Position numbers and translations under genes: made by a program. Of a stretch of 64,000 bases of DNA, positions 54,278 to 62,971 are shown piece after piece. A model generated the notes under the pieces. That model ran no database searches. It was not told the DNA's origin and saw only the letters and a program-made list of their open reading frames with translations. Positions within the stretch are counted from its first letter, which is position 1. Each line of letters starts with the position of its first letter. The DNA is from Bacteroidia bacterium (lineage in GTDB: Bacteria; Bacteroidota; Bacteroidia; Flavobacteriales; Flavobacteriaceae): the NCBI GenBank assembly GCA_030432635.1, contig JAUIMB010000006.1, positions 124,001 through 188,000 of the forward strand, in the 5' to 3' direction.

Positions 54278-55033
54278 ATGAAAATCATCATCATCGAAGA
54301 CGAAAAACCTTCTGCAAGACGTTTGCAACGTATGCTCACCGAATTGAATATGGAAACCCAAACCATGTTGCATTCTGTTGAAGAATCCATTGATTGGTTT
54401 CAAACCAATGCTCACCCTGATTTGATTTTTTTGGATATTCAACTTAGCGACGGACTTTCATTTGAGATTTTTGAAACCATAGACATTAAATCTGCAGTAA
54501 TTTTTACCACAGCTTATGATGAATATGCGCTACAAGCGTTTAAACTCAACAGTATTGATTATTTGTTGAAACCCATCGATGACGACGATCTCAAACGAGC
54601 TGTGTCTAAATACGAAGCACGTACACCACAGCAACAGTCGGTGACTTTAGATTTTAACGATATAAAAAAGCTATTGGTCAATCCGATTGAGCGTGAATAT
54701 AAAAAACGCTTTTCGGTAAAAGTAGGTCAGCATTTAAAACTGATCAATATTGATGATATTGAATGTTTCTACAGTGAAAATAAAGGCACTTATGCTTATA
54801 CTTCTGAAGGACGGAATTATTTGTTGGATACCACTTTAGAACAGCTTGAGGAAGAACTCGAACCACAGAAGTTCTTTAGGATTAGTCGCAAATTCTATGT
54901 CAATGTTAATGCCATAAAGGACATGGTGAGTTATACCAATTCGAGACTTCAAATTAAGCTAAAGACCTTTGCCGAACATGATGTAATTGTTGCCAGAGAG
55001 CGCGTCAAGGATTTTAAGGAGTGGTTAAGCTAA
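54278..55033 (+). CDS. LytTR-type response regulator
   Basis: A 251-residue regulator. The receiver domain has MKIIIIEDEKPSARRLQ, phospho-acceptor Asp53 in LIFLDIQLSDG, and LLKPIDDDDLKRAVSKY. The C-terminal LytTR DNA-binding domain (about 150-250) has FSVKVGQHLKLINIDDIEC, LLDTTLEQLEEEL and FRISRKFYVNVNAI. It is the natural partner of the LytS kinase in the same gene group. Confidence 0.92.
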   Translation: MKIIIIEDEKPSARRLQRMLTELNMETQTMLHSVEESIDWFQTNAHPDLIFLDIQLSDGLSFEIFETIDIKSAVIFTTAYDEYALQAFKLNSIDYLLKPIDDDDLKRAVSKYEARTPQQQSVTLDFNDIKKLLVNPIEREYKKRFSVKVGQHLKLINIDDIECFYSENKGTYAYTSEGRNYLLDTTLEQLEEELEPQKFFRISRKFYVNVNAIKDMVSYTNSRLQIKLKTFAEHDVIVARERVKDFKEWLS

Positions 55034-55494
55034 AACACATCAAGAATATCACCTAAACCATCCAAGGAGTCACCAATGCCATCGAGCAAGCTATCGACAC
55101 CATGAAACAATCCGCTCATACCAACCTCTAAAAAAACATCGAGTAGCAACAAATCATTCAGGTCTTTAGCCCAATAATTCTTAGATTTTGTCTTGGCTTC
55201 TTTTTGCCATTGTTCATATTGATACTCTTGACTGGAAGTTTTTTCGATTTGGGTAATGACCATTGAAGATTCGTTTGAATGTTTCAGCAACAGCTCATCA
55301 TAAGTCTTGCGCTTGTCCTTATTTGATAGAATATCGAAGGCTTCCACTAATAAATCAAAGTGAGTCCGAGCACCTTCTGAGGTGTTGTTGTCTGGATGGT
55401 ATAAGGCAATTTCAGTCCTGAATGCCTTTTTTATGGTATTTAAATCTGAAGATGGATCTATCTTAAGGAGTTTATAATAATTGGTGAGTTCCAT
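55030..55494 (-). CDS. J-domain protein
   Basis: A 154-residue protein with an N-terminal DnaJ domain. It has NYYKLLKIDPSSDLNTIKKAF, the HPD motif in LYHPDNNTSEGARTHF and AFDILSNKDKRKTYDELL. No Gly/Phe, zinc-finger or substrate domain follows. The C-terminal third is glycine- and leucine-rich with repeated small residues. It probably recruits DnaK to a specific target. Its stop overlaps the stop of the response regulator by four bases, tail to tail. Confidence 0.85.
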   Translation of the reverse strand: MELTNYYKLLKIDPSSDLNTIKKAFRTEIALYHPDNNTSEGARTHFDLLVEAFDILSNKDKRKTYDELLLKHSNESSMVITQIEKTSSQEYQYEQWQKEAKTKSKNYWAKDLNDLLLLDVFLEVGMSGLFHGVDSLLDGIGDSLDGLGDILDVF

Positions 55495-55576
55495 GGCAAA
55501 TATATGTTGGTACAGTTTTTTATTGGACGTATTTTTAGTGAAGATGTTACTGACGTTTTGATATTATTTCAAAACC

Positions 55577-56746
55577 TTAGTCTTCAATGCGATTGTCGTC
55601 AAATGCTGAAGGCAACAATTTGGGGATGAATTTTACAAAAAGTGGCAATAACAGCATGCCTCCAGGCAACATGAAAATGGCTAGGCTCGGAATTGACTTA
55701 AAGATGTCTAACAACTGGTTTTGCATCTTTTTTTGTTCCTCTTCAGTAAGGTTACGCTGCGTGGATTGGGTCAATAATAGCATAGCCTCTTTACTTTCTG
55801 AAAGTTCCTTGATCAAGCGTTTGCTATTGCGCGTAATTAATTTGGTAACTATTTTACTGCTGTTGTCATAGAAACTCTGAGCTAGGTTTCGTGAGCTTAA
55901 GAACGCTACTTCATCTTTGTGCTCATCGTAAAAATTATTGATGTCCATTATAGAACGCTCAATGATTGCATCGGTCAAGGATAAATCCTGTTTCAGTTGG
56001 TCCAAAAATCTTTGTTCTTCAGTATCGATGACCTTATCCGTCCATGAAGCCATACAAGCCAAATCGATAAGATACAACCGTTCTAATGGGTTCGATATAA
56101 ATGCAATCGCATCATTATATGAAGGTAAAGAAGCATTTTTATAACGTAGAGAACCTTCGAATAGCTTAATAAGGTTTTGATCGTATTCGGTTTTTTTGGA
56201 TTTATGATCAATGACCGAAAAGATAATGGTTTCAATAGCAGATTCGAGTTCGGTCACGTAAGTCTTAACATGTTTTTCGCCTTTGAGAAACTTTTGATAG
56301 CCTAATATATCAACAAACAATAAGGCATTGATCAGAAAATAATTAAAGTTTTTTGAAATAAAATGATCATCGATATGAATACGTTTGTGAATCATTTTCT
56401 CCAGTAGACTATCAGGTGTTTTGTCGCCAAAAAGTTCATCAAAAATAGAACGTTTTTGGTCACTGATGCTTTTGTAATAGGTAATTAAGCTATCCACAAA
56501 ATCATCTTTGATCCCAGCTTTTTTGTAGAGGAAATAAAAGGTCAAAAGCAGATTGATTTTACAGCGTTCTTCTTCAGTAAAATCAAAAGGTTTGACGATA
56601 TCCAGAACCACTTTGATATTACTACCATAGATAAAACCAGCATGCTTCAGACGATCATAAAATAATGTTGTTTCTGTTTCAGCATAAGTCGTTTTAGAAA
56701 CTTCGTCCAGCAATTTTTTTATCCAACCATTGGCTGATGGGTTCAT
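55577..56746 (-). CDS. LETM1-related protein
   Basis: A 389-residue mostly helical protein whose C-terminus has a LETM1-like segment: FKSIPSLAIFMLPGGMLLLP then LFVKFIPKLLPSAFDD. This pattern is used for flavobacterial LETM1-related proteins, some tied to biofilm. Mitochondrial LETM1 is a cation exchanger, but the bacterial role is unclear. I start at the ATG 56746 (MNPSANGWIKKLL). A longer frame from 56770 adds only eight residues. Confidence 0.72.
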   Translation of the reverse strand: MNPSANGWIKKLLDEVSKTTYAETETTLFYDRLKHAGFIYGSNIKVVLDIVKPFDFTEEERCKINLLLTFYFLYKKAGIKDDFVDSLITYYKSISDQKRSIFDELFGDKTPDSLLEKMIHKRIHIDDHFISKNFNYFLINALLFVDILGYQKFLKGEKHVKTYVTELESAIETIIFSVIDHKSKKTEYDQNLIKLFEGSLRYKNASLPSYNDAIAFISNPLERLYLIDLACMASWTDKVIDTEEQRFLDQLKQDLSLTDAIIERSIMDINNFYDEHKDEVAFLSSRNLAQSFYDNSSKIVTKLITRNSKRLIKELSESKEAMLLLTQSTQRNLTEEEQKKMQNQLLDIFKSIPSLAIFMLPGGMLLLPLFVKFIPKLLPSAFDDNRIED

Positions 56747-56892
56747 GACTTGAAATTTAAAGACACACAAAGTTAATTTTTTCTGCTGAAAAAGTAGACT
56801 TTATTAAGAACCATCAAAAATTTTAAAACCACATCACTTATTTTTCCGTAGGTATGATTGAGAACGAAATAATCTACAAAAATCTCAACATT

Positions 56893-57543
56893 ATGAAAAA
56901 ATCAAAAATTTTAATTGGAGCCGCAATTATATGTCTTGCTGGCTTTATAGCAATTGCGGCCGATCATATTGATGCACCAGCTGTTGCTAGTGGTACAAGT
57001 GATATCACAGACATGTATGCGTTTCAAGCTCAAGATACCGATAATGTGGTGTTTGTTGCCAATATGCAAGGACTTTTGGCTCCAGGTGATACAGGAACGG
57101 CATCATTTGATGAGAATGTACTCATTGAGTTTAACATTGATAACAATGGCGATGCTACAGAAGATCTTGTTATCCAGGCACTTCCAAGAAATGGTAAGAT
57201 GTACTTTTTTGGGCCAATTGCACCTTCACAAACAGGATTAAGCAGTATGGTCATGGATGCCAATGGCTTCAATGTTGTTGACATCACAGCTTATGGAAGC
57301 AACGCTATTGTTGAAACCAACAATAATATGCGCTTTTTTGCTGGACCTAGGGATGACCCGTTTTTCATGGACTTTGCTCAATACGGCGAAATCATTGCCG
57401 GAAATGCAAGTATGTTCAATGACCCTGGAAGTGATACGTTCGCAGGAACTAATGTGCTTTCTGTAGTCGTTGAAGTTCCAAAATCGATGGTAGGATCTGG
57501 AGATTCAGTCAATGTATGGGTTGAGACCAAACGTAAGCAATAA
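56893..57543 (+). CDS. DUF4331 family secreted protein, N-terminal half
   Basis: A 216-residue exported protein. The signal peptide is KKSKILIGAAIICLAGFIAIAA. The mature start DHIDAPAVASGTSDITDMYA is the hallmark of DUF4331. Full DUF4331 proteins are about 400-500 residues; this one matches only the N-terminal half, and the next gene matches the C-terminal half. The start at ATG 56893 places the signal peptide at the N-terminus. The family's function is unknown, and it often occurs with TonB-linked systems in Bacteroidota. Confidence 0.78.
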   Translation: MKKSKILIGAAIICLAGFIAIAADHIDAPAVASGTSDITDMYAFQAQDTDNVVFVANMQGLLAPGDTGTASFDENVLIEFNIDNNGDATEDLVIQALPRNGKMYFFGPIAPSQTGLSSMVMDANGFNVVDITAYGSNAIVETNNNMRFFAGPRDDPFFMDFAQYGEIIAGNASMFNDPGSDTFAGTNVLSVVVEVPKSMVGSGDSVNVWVETKRKQ

Positions 57544-57574
57544 GTAAACATTAAAAAATTTAAAAGATAAAACG

Positions 57575-58171
57575 ATGAAAACCATAAATAGAATTATTAA
57601 ATCAAATGATGTACTGGAAAGCATCTACAGTTATGCGATATGTACAGGATTTGTGATGTTGCTGTCACTAATGACATACAGTTGCTCAAGTGATGATGAT
57701 GCCATAATCCCAGGTCCTCAAACACCCGATTTTAGCGGAACTTTTATTCAGGAAGATCAAATGGGTCGACCTGCTATCAATACGGTATTTGTTGACATGG
57801 GATCTAAAGATGCCTTTAATACAACAGTACCTTCAGGTCAAGGAGCAGCATTTCAAAGCATGTTTCAAAATAAATTATTAGCGTTAAATCCAGATTATAC
57901 AACAAATGCATTGACGTTTACGGCAGAACAGTTTACAACTGCTCTTGCAACAGATGTGCTTACCGTTTCTCTAACTGGAACAACCACATTTTTTGACGGA
58001 ACAAACGTCTTGACTGGTAGAGCACTAGCAGATGACGTTATTTCAACAGAACTTTTACTCATATTCGGTGGACCAGATGGAACGGAAAAACCAGGTTTGA
58101 CCGACGATAATGTTGACGGAAATGATAAACCATTCCTGTCTTCATTTCCTTACCTAGCTTCGCCTTGGTAA
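57575..58171 (+). CDS. DUF4331-like surface lipoprotein, C-terminal half
   Basis: A 198-residue lipoprotein. The lipobox is TYSC with Cys37, followed by SSDDD, an acidic lipoprotein export signal of the kind that sends Bacteroidota lipoproteins to the cell surface. The mature region has QMGRPAINTVFVDMGSKDAFN and PDGTEKPGLTDDNVDGNDK, which match the C-terminal half of DUF4331. It follows the N-terminal half by 31 bases. Confidence 0.75.
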   Translation: MKTINRIIKSNDVLESIYSYAICTGFVMLLSLMTYSCSSDDDAIIPGPQTPDFSGTFIQEDQMGRPAINTVFVDMGSKDAFNTTVPSGQGAAFQSMFQNKLLALNPDYTTNALTFTAEQFTTALATDVLTVSLTGTTTFFDGTNVLTGRALADDVISTELLLIFGGPDGTEKPGLTDDNVDGNDKPFLSSFPYLASPW

Positions 58172-58182
58172 AGTTAGTCCAT

Positions 58183-58223
58183 ACTCTGAAATGTGGCATT
58201 CAAAAGCCCATTTCAGAGTTTTT
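58183..58223 (+). terminator. Hairpin with T-run between the DUF4331-like lipoprotein and the TPR gene
   Basis: ACTCTGAAATG at 58183-58193 pairs with CATTTCAGAGT, with G-C pairs continuing past one bulged base, and five T residues follow. It looks like an intrinsic terminator inside the gene group. If it works partially, the TPR and receptor genes downstream would be less expressed than the two lipoproteins. Confidence 0.6.
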
Positions 58224-58258
58224 ATAACAAAAAACTTTAAAATTTAAAACTCACCACC

Positions 58259-59557
58259 ATGAACTCAAAACAAGCACTTGTATCAGTGTTGTGTATGGTA
58301 TTTCTAGTCTTTGGTTGTACGGTACCAAAAGGTACCAATATTACCAATGTTCAGGATTATGACCAATATCTAAACTCTCCTGAAAACAAGACCTTAGAGC
58401 GTACAAAACGCAATGAACAATTTTGGACTAAAAAATTGGAACAGACCCCAAATCAATTCCCTTACCTACGAAAACTAGCAGCAATTTATACAGATTATTT
58501 TTCTGCAACCGGTAAGATTCATTATCTCAAAAAAGCAGAAGAACAGCTTTTAAAGGTCAATGAAAAAACCAATTATGAAAATCCTTCCTATTTAAAGGCA
58601 TTAGCACATAATTATATCACCCAACATCGTTTTAAAGAAGCCTTGCAACTATTGGGAAAGGCAGAGCAACTTGGCGAAAAGCTTCAAGAAACTCGGAAAA
58701 TGTTGTTTGATGTGTACCTTGAACTGGGCAATTATGAACAAGCACATGCCTATCTAAAGACTTTTGAAAACTTTAGTGATTTTGACTATCTCATTCGTCT
58801 GTCAAAATGGAGCGACCATAAAGGCCAACTCGATGCAGCCATTACCTATATGGAAAAGGCTGTATTGATTGCCGAATCCTCCAACTTGGATAATCTTAAA
58901 CAATGGTCTTATACTAACATTGCAGATTTTTACGGTCATGCTGGAGATATCGAGAAGTCATATCGACATTATTTAAAAGCACTAGCGTTAGATCCAAACG
59001 ATCCTTATGCAAAAAAGGGAATTGCATGGATTGTCTATTCACATGAAAAAAATCCTGTTGAAGCACTCCGTATCCTTAATAAAGTTACTGAAACCTATCA
59101 TGCACCTGATTACTATTTGTTAAAGGCGGAAGTTGCTGATTATTTGAATTTTGAAGCCATCCATGAGCAAGCACTAAACAGCTATAGAACGGAAATGACC
59201 GATTCTGCCTATGGTGATATGTATAATAAATACAATGTACTGTTATTTGCTGATGAAAATAAAAACCTGAATGATGCCATTGCCATTGCCAAACGCGAAG
59301 TTGATAATCGTCCTACACCTCAATCTTATGACCTTTTGGCTTGGGCTTATTTTAAAAATGGAAATTTAGGAGCTGCATTGGAAATTGTTGACACACATAT
59401 TGTCAATCAAACCTATGAGCCTGAAACACTATATCATATCGCTGAAATTTATAAAGCAGCAGGAAAAACAAAACAAATTCAACCGCTTAAAAAAGAATTA
59501 TTAGCTAGTATCTATGAGCTTGGTCCAACCATGGTAGAAAAAATTAATCAACTCTAA
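58259..59557 (+). CDS. TPR-repeat lipoprotein
   Basis: A 432-residue lipoprotein. The lipobox VFGC places Cys20 after an 19-residue signal. Most of the mature protein is TPR-like helical repeats, such as YLKALAHNYITQHRFKEALQ and AHAYLKTFENFSDFDYL. It is probably outer-membrane attached in the periplasm or surface, acting with the DUF4331 proteins and the receptor that begins 13 bases later. Confidence 0.78.
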   Translation: MNSKQALVSVLCMVFLVFGCTVPKGTNITNVQDYDQYLNSPENKTLERTKRNEQFWTKKLEQTPNQFPYLRKLAAIYTDYFSATGKIHYLKKAEEQLLKVNEKTNYENPSYLKALAHNYITQHRFKEALQLLGKAEQLGEKLQETRKMLFDVYLELGNYEQAHAYLKTFENFSDFDYLIRLSKWSDHKGQLDAAITYMEKAVLIAESSNLDNLKQWSYTNIADFYGHAGDIEKSYRHYLKALALDPNDPYAKKGIAWIVYSHEKNPVEALRILNKVTETYHAPDYYLLKAEVADYLNFEAIHEQALNSYRTEMTDSAYGDMYNKYNVLLFADENKNLNDAIAIAKREVDNRPTPQSYDLLAWAYFKNGNLGAALEIVDTHIVNQTYEPETLYHIAEIYKAAGKTKQIQPLKKELLASIYELGPTMVEKINQL

Positions 59558-59570
59558 AAAGCCGCGATCT

Positions 59571-61805
59571 ATGAAATTTCACCATGTAACAATGCTGATA
59601 GCATTCACCTTGCTTTCAGTTGATGCGTATTGTCAGCAATTCAAAGGCAAAATTGAAAACAAGTTCAATCAGCCACTTGAAGCGGCATACATTTATAACC
59701 TCAATTCTGAAAGTCATGCACACTCTTCAGAGTCAGGTACCTTTATTTTGGATAACAGTAAAATTGGAGATTCTGTGAAAATCGGTTTGCTTGGCTATCA
59801 AAATAAAATCCTGGTTTTGGAAACCACTAATTTTGATATCGTGACTACTATAGTTTTGGATGAAAAAACCTATCAGTTAGATGAACTTATTATTTCTCAG
59901 GAATTGGATGCCATGAGTACAGTTACTCGACTGGATCTCAACACCAACCCGATCAATTCCTCACAAGAGGTCTTAAGAAAAGTTCCAGGTCTTTTTATTG
60001 GACAACATGCTGGAGGAGGAAAAGCAGAGCAATTATTCCTCAGAGGTTTTGATGTAGATCATGGTACAGATGTGTCTATTTCTGTAGATGGTATGCCAGT
60101 GAACATGGTATCTCATGCACATGGTCAAGGTTATAGTGATTTGCATTTCGTGATCCCTGAAACTATTGATGAAATCAACTTCGGAAAAGGACCTTATTAT
60201 GCCAAGGAAGGCGATTTTACCACGGCAGGTTATGTGAACTTTTCAACAAAAGACTATGTGAAAGATAGTCAAATTACAATGTCTATTGGAGATTTCAATA
60301 CGTTACGAACCTTAGGTGTTTTTAACCTGCTGAATGGCAATTCTAATCAAAATGCCTACATAGCAACAGAATATTTAGCTTCTGACGGACCCTTTGTTTC
60401 TCCACAGAACTTTAACCGCTTAAATATTTTTGGAAAGTATACCATGTTGTCCCCAAAGAATGACAAATTAACATTTACGGCATCGCATTTCACCAGTCGA
60501 TGGGACGCTTCGGGACAAATTCCTCAACGAGAAGTTGACAATGGAAATATCACAAGATTTGGCGCTATTGACGATACTGAAGGAGGTGATACCGAACGTA
60601 CAAATCTCAACGTTGAATATCTAGGACATATTTCTGATAAAACAGTTTTGAAAACCAATGCATTCTATTCGCATTATGCCTTTGAACTGTTTTCAAACTT
60701 CACCTTCTTTCTGGAAGATCCTGTTAATGGTGATCAAATAAAGCAAAAAGAAGACCGTCAAATTTTTGGTGCTAACACCTCAGTTGTCCATAACACCTTT
60801 TTAGGTAATACAGAGTTGGTATTAACGTCAGGTCTTGGTTTTAGACATGATATTGTTGCTGATGTGGAGCTCTCAAAAACATTGAACCGGAAAACAGTAT
60901 TGAACTATCTGCAACTAGGAGATATTAATCAAACTAATATTGACGCTTTTGTAAATGCACAATTTGACTTTGGAAAGTTGACCATATCACCAGCATTGCG
61001 ACTGGATTATTTCAAGTTTTTATATGAGGATAAATTACTGGCAGAATATAATTTGCAATCTGAAACCAAATCCATTGTGAGTCCGAAATTGAACATGTTC
61101 TTTGATGCGAAAGACAATCTACAATTGTTTTTGAAATCAGGAATTGGATTCCATTCAAATGACACAAGAGTCGTTGTCAATAATTTTGGAGAAGATATTT
61201 TGCCAAGGGCTTACGGATTGGATTTTGGAAGCATCTGGAAACCAACACAACGTTTAGTGCTCAATACTGCTTTGTGGTATTTATTCTTGGAACAAGAGTT
61301 CGTCTATGTAGGTGATGCTGGAATAGTCGAGCCTAGTGGCAAAACAGAACGTTTAGGGTTAGATTTGGGCTTACGCTATCAATTTAACGATTGGTTATAC
61401 CTAGATACAGATGCCACATTTACGAAAGCTAGAAGTATTGAGGCTCCAAATGGAGAAGACTATATTCCTTTGGCACCAGATTTTACTTTGGCAGGAGGAT
61501 TGTCTATTAATGATTTAAACGGTTTTTCAGGTGGAATAAGGTATCGATTTATTGATGACAGACCTGCAAATGAGGATAATAGTATCATCGCTGAAGGTTA
61601 TTTTGTGACCGACTTTAATTTGAATTATAGTTTTGGTAAGCTCACTTTGGGCGTGGCCATTGAAAACCTTTTCGATATAGAATGGAATGAAACACAATTC
61701 GCTACCGAATCACAATTGCAAAACGAAACGAATTCAGTAGAAGAAATTCATTTTACACCAGGAACACCTTTTTTTATAAAAGGAAACATTACTTATAGGT
61801 TCTAA
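59571..61805 (+). CDS. TonB-dependent outer-membrane receptor
   Basis: A 744-residue receptor. A signal peptide (ends near DAYCQQ) is followed by a carboxypeptidase-regulatory-like beta domain (about 24-105), a plug domain (about 125-225, with RGFDVDHGTDVSISVDGMPV) and a 22-strand barrel ending in the outer-membrane-type terminus NITYRF. Many His residues in the plug (HGTDV, HAHGQG, DLHF) could bind a metal. Substrate is unknown. It is the last gene of the group and is followed by two terminators. Confidence 0.88.
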   Translation: MKFHHVTMLIAFTLLSVDAYCQQFKGKIENKFNQPLEAAYIYNLNSESHAHSSESGTFILDNSKIGDSVKIGLLGYQNKILVLETTNFDIVTTIVLDEKTYQLDELIISQELDAMSTVTRLDLNTNPINSSQEVLRKVPGLFIGQHAGGGKAEQLFLRGFDVDHGTDVSISVDGMPVNMVSHAHGQGYSDLHFVIPETIDEINFGKGPYYAKEGDFTTAGYVNFSTKDYVKDSQITMSIGDFNTLRTLGVFNLLNGNSNQNAYIATEYLASDGPFVSPQNFNRLNIFGKYTMLSPKNDKLTFTASHFTSRWDASGQIPQREVDNGNITRFGAIDDTEGGDTERTNLNVEYLGHISDKTVLKTNAFYSHYAFELFSNFTFFLEDPVNGDQIKQKEDRQIFGANTSVVHNTFLGNTELVLTSGLGFRHDIVADVELSKTLNRKTVLNYLQLGDINQTNIDAFVNAQFDFGKLTISPALRLDYFKFLYEDKLLAEYNLQSETKSIVSPKLNMFFDAKDNLQLFLKSGIGFHSNDTRVVVNNFGEDILPRAYGLDFGSIWKPTQRLVLNTALWYLFLEQEFVYVGDAGIVEPSGKTERLGLDLGLRYQFNDWLYLDTDATFTKARSIEAPNGEDYIPLAPDFTLAGGLSINDLNGFSGGIRYRFIDDRPANEDNSIIAEGYFVTDFNLNYSFGKLTLGVAIENLFDIEWNETQFATESQLQNETNSVEEIHFTPGTPFFIKGNITYRF

Positions 61806-61871
61806 TATAGTCATACATAATTTTAGGGATTAAATAGTTAGTATGATTATGTTAAAACGGCATTGAAGCTT

Positions 61872-61897
61872 TACCATATGGAGATATGGTATTTTTT
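61872..61897 (+). terminator. First terminator after the TonB receptor gene
   Basis: TACCATAT at 61872-61879 pairs with ATATGGTA at 61884-61891 over a GGAG loop, followed by TTTTTT. Confidence 0.7.
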
Positions 61898-61919
61898 AGA
61901 GTTTTTTTGTTAGTTGAGG

Positions 61920-61947
61920 CACCCACTTTTTAAGTGGGTGTTTTTTT
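61920..61947 (+). terminator. Second, stronger terminator after the TonB receptor gene
   Basis: CACCCACTT at 61920-61928 pairs perfectly with AAGTGGGTG at 61932-61940 over a three-base loop, followed by seven T residues. It backs up the weaker terminator 23 bases upstream. Confidence 0.85.
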
Positions 61948-61993
61948 ATGCAATTGGCTTCCATGAAATAGGTGTTCTCCTTAATTGATGGCA

Positions 61994-62033
61994 ACCTGTC
62001 CTTGTACCTGTCCAATTCTTGTTCTTGTTCTTG
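61994..62033. repeat. Short direct repeats
   Basis: ACCTGTCC at 61994-62001 and 62006-62013, and three tandem copies of TTCTTG at 62016-62033. No known element is recognised. Confidence 0.6.
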
Positions 62034-62101
62034 TTTTTCAACATTGAGCAGTAGACTGGCTTCAAAAATAGTTGGTGTTCAAGTGTTGATCATATACTAA
62101 T

Positions 62102-62132
62102 ATAAAAAAAGCCAGATTGAATAATCTGGCTT
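62102..62132 (-). terminator. Terminator of the sigma/anti-sigma operon
   Basis: AAGCCAGATT at 62109-62118 pairs with AATCTGGCTT at 62123-62132. Read on the minus strand, the hairpin is followed by a run of T, ending transcription about 30 bases after the anti-sigma gene. Confidence 0.82.
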
Positions 62133-62163
62133 CAGGTTATGTTGAATTATATTGTTTAATAAA

Positions 62164-62970
62164 CTAAGGTGTACTCGCGACAACTCCTAAAGTGTAGAGC
62201 TGTTCCATTGTTGGTGTTTCGCTTCCGCCTTCTGGTTCCAGTGTGATACCAAAAGCTTGACTTTCATTGTTGTTTACAATTTCAAATATCTTATTGTCAT
62301 CACTATTGAAATTGTCAATGGTTCCTAAACTTGTTGGTGTTAAAGGATTCAATGTCAATGACCATACTTGCCATACTTTTCCTTCTGGTGCATCAGGTAA
62401 ACCTTGACCATCTAAGTAGATACTGTTATCTGCTTTATTCCAATATACCTTGGCATAACTATCGGCAAAATTACCTTGTCCTCCTAGAGGTACAGAAATG
62501 ATATTTCTGTCACGTAGCACGTTGAGCAAATTCTCTTTGACAGCCAAATCTGTTTTGGCTTGTTCAATTTGAGTCTCTAAATACGCTTTTTCAATATCAG
62601 CATCAGAGATTTGAACCTCCAATTGCTTGTTCTGGTTTAATGTCCAAAGCAATCCAGCTCCTACTATAAGTGCTGCGGCCCAACCAGTATATGTAAACCA
62701 GTTGTATCTAGGTTTATCTATTGAAACAACCTTGACATCTCGACCGTCATGTCTCAACTTTTCCTTAATAAGTTGGAGTAGGTGTGCATTATCACTTGGC
62801 GACATTGCTGCAGACAACTTAATGACAGCAGATTCGATTTCCAATACTTCCTGTAGTACTTCAGGATGTTCGAGCAACACCTCTTGAACAGCCTTGTTCT
62901 CCTGTTCAGAGAGCTGACCTGCCACAAATAATTCCAGTATTCCCGATTCTATATACGCTTTTGTATCCAT
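62164..62970 (-). CDS. Anti-sigma factor, RskA-like
   Basis: A 268-residue protein. The N-terminal cytoplasmic domain (about 1-90) has ESGILELFVAGQLSEQENK and would bind the sigma factor. One membrane helix (about 93-110, TGWAAALIVGAGLLWTLN) and a coiled coil follow, then a periplasmic RskA-type domain with AKVYWNKADNSIYLDGQGLPDAPEGKVWQVW. It starts one base after the sigma stop. It would hold the sigma factor at the membrane and release it on a signal. Confidence 0.87.
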   Translation of the reverse strand: MDTKAYIESGILELFVAGQLSEQENKAVQEVLLEHPEVLQEVLEIESAVIKLSAAMSPSDNAHLLQLIKEKLRHDGRDVKVVSIDKPRYNWFTYTGWAAALIVGAGLLWTLNQNKQLEVQISDADIEKAYLETQIEQAKTDLAVKENLLNVLRDRNIISVPLGGQGNFADSYAKVYWNKADNSIYLDGQGLPDAPEGKVWQVWSLTLNPLTPTSLGTIDNFNSDDNKIFEIVNNNESQAFGITLEPEGGSETPTMEQLYTLGVVASTP

Positions 62971-62971
62971 A

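Larger units (their letters stand above)
61806..62163. other. Intergenic region with three hairpins and a short direct repeat
   Basis: This 358-base gap between the receptor and the anti-sigma gene holds two plus-strand terminators and one minus-strand terminator. It also has a short repeat block at 61994-62033: ACCTGTCC occurs twice, then TTCTTG three times. I see no promoter and no gene with a start codon. Confidence 0.6.

Noticed and set aside
61898-62080. Minus-strand open stretch of more than 50 codons with protein-like composition (KQEQEQELDRYKDRLPSIKE)
   Set aside because: It has no suitable start codon near its beginning and runs through the terminator hairpins. It could be a decayed gene end, but I cannot support it.
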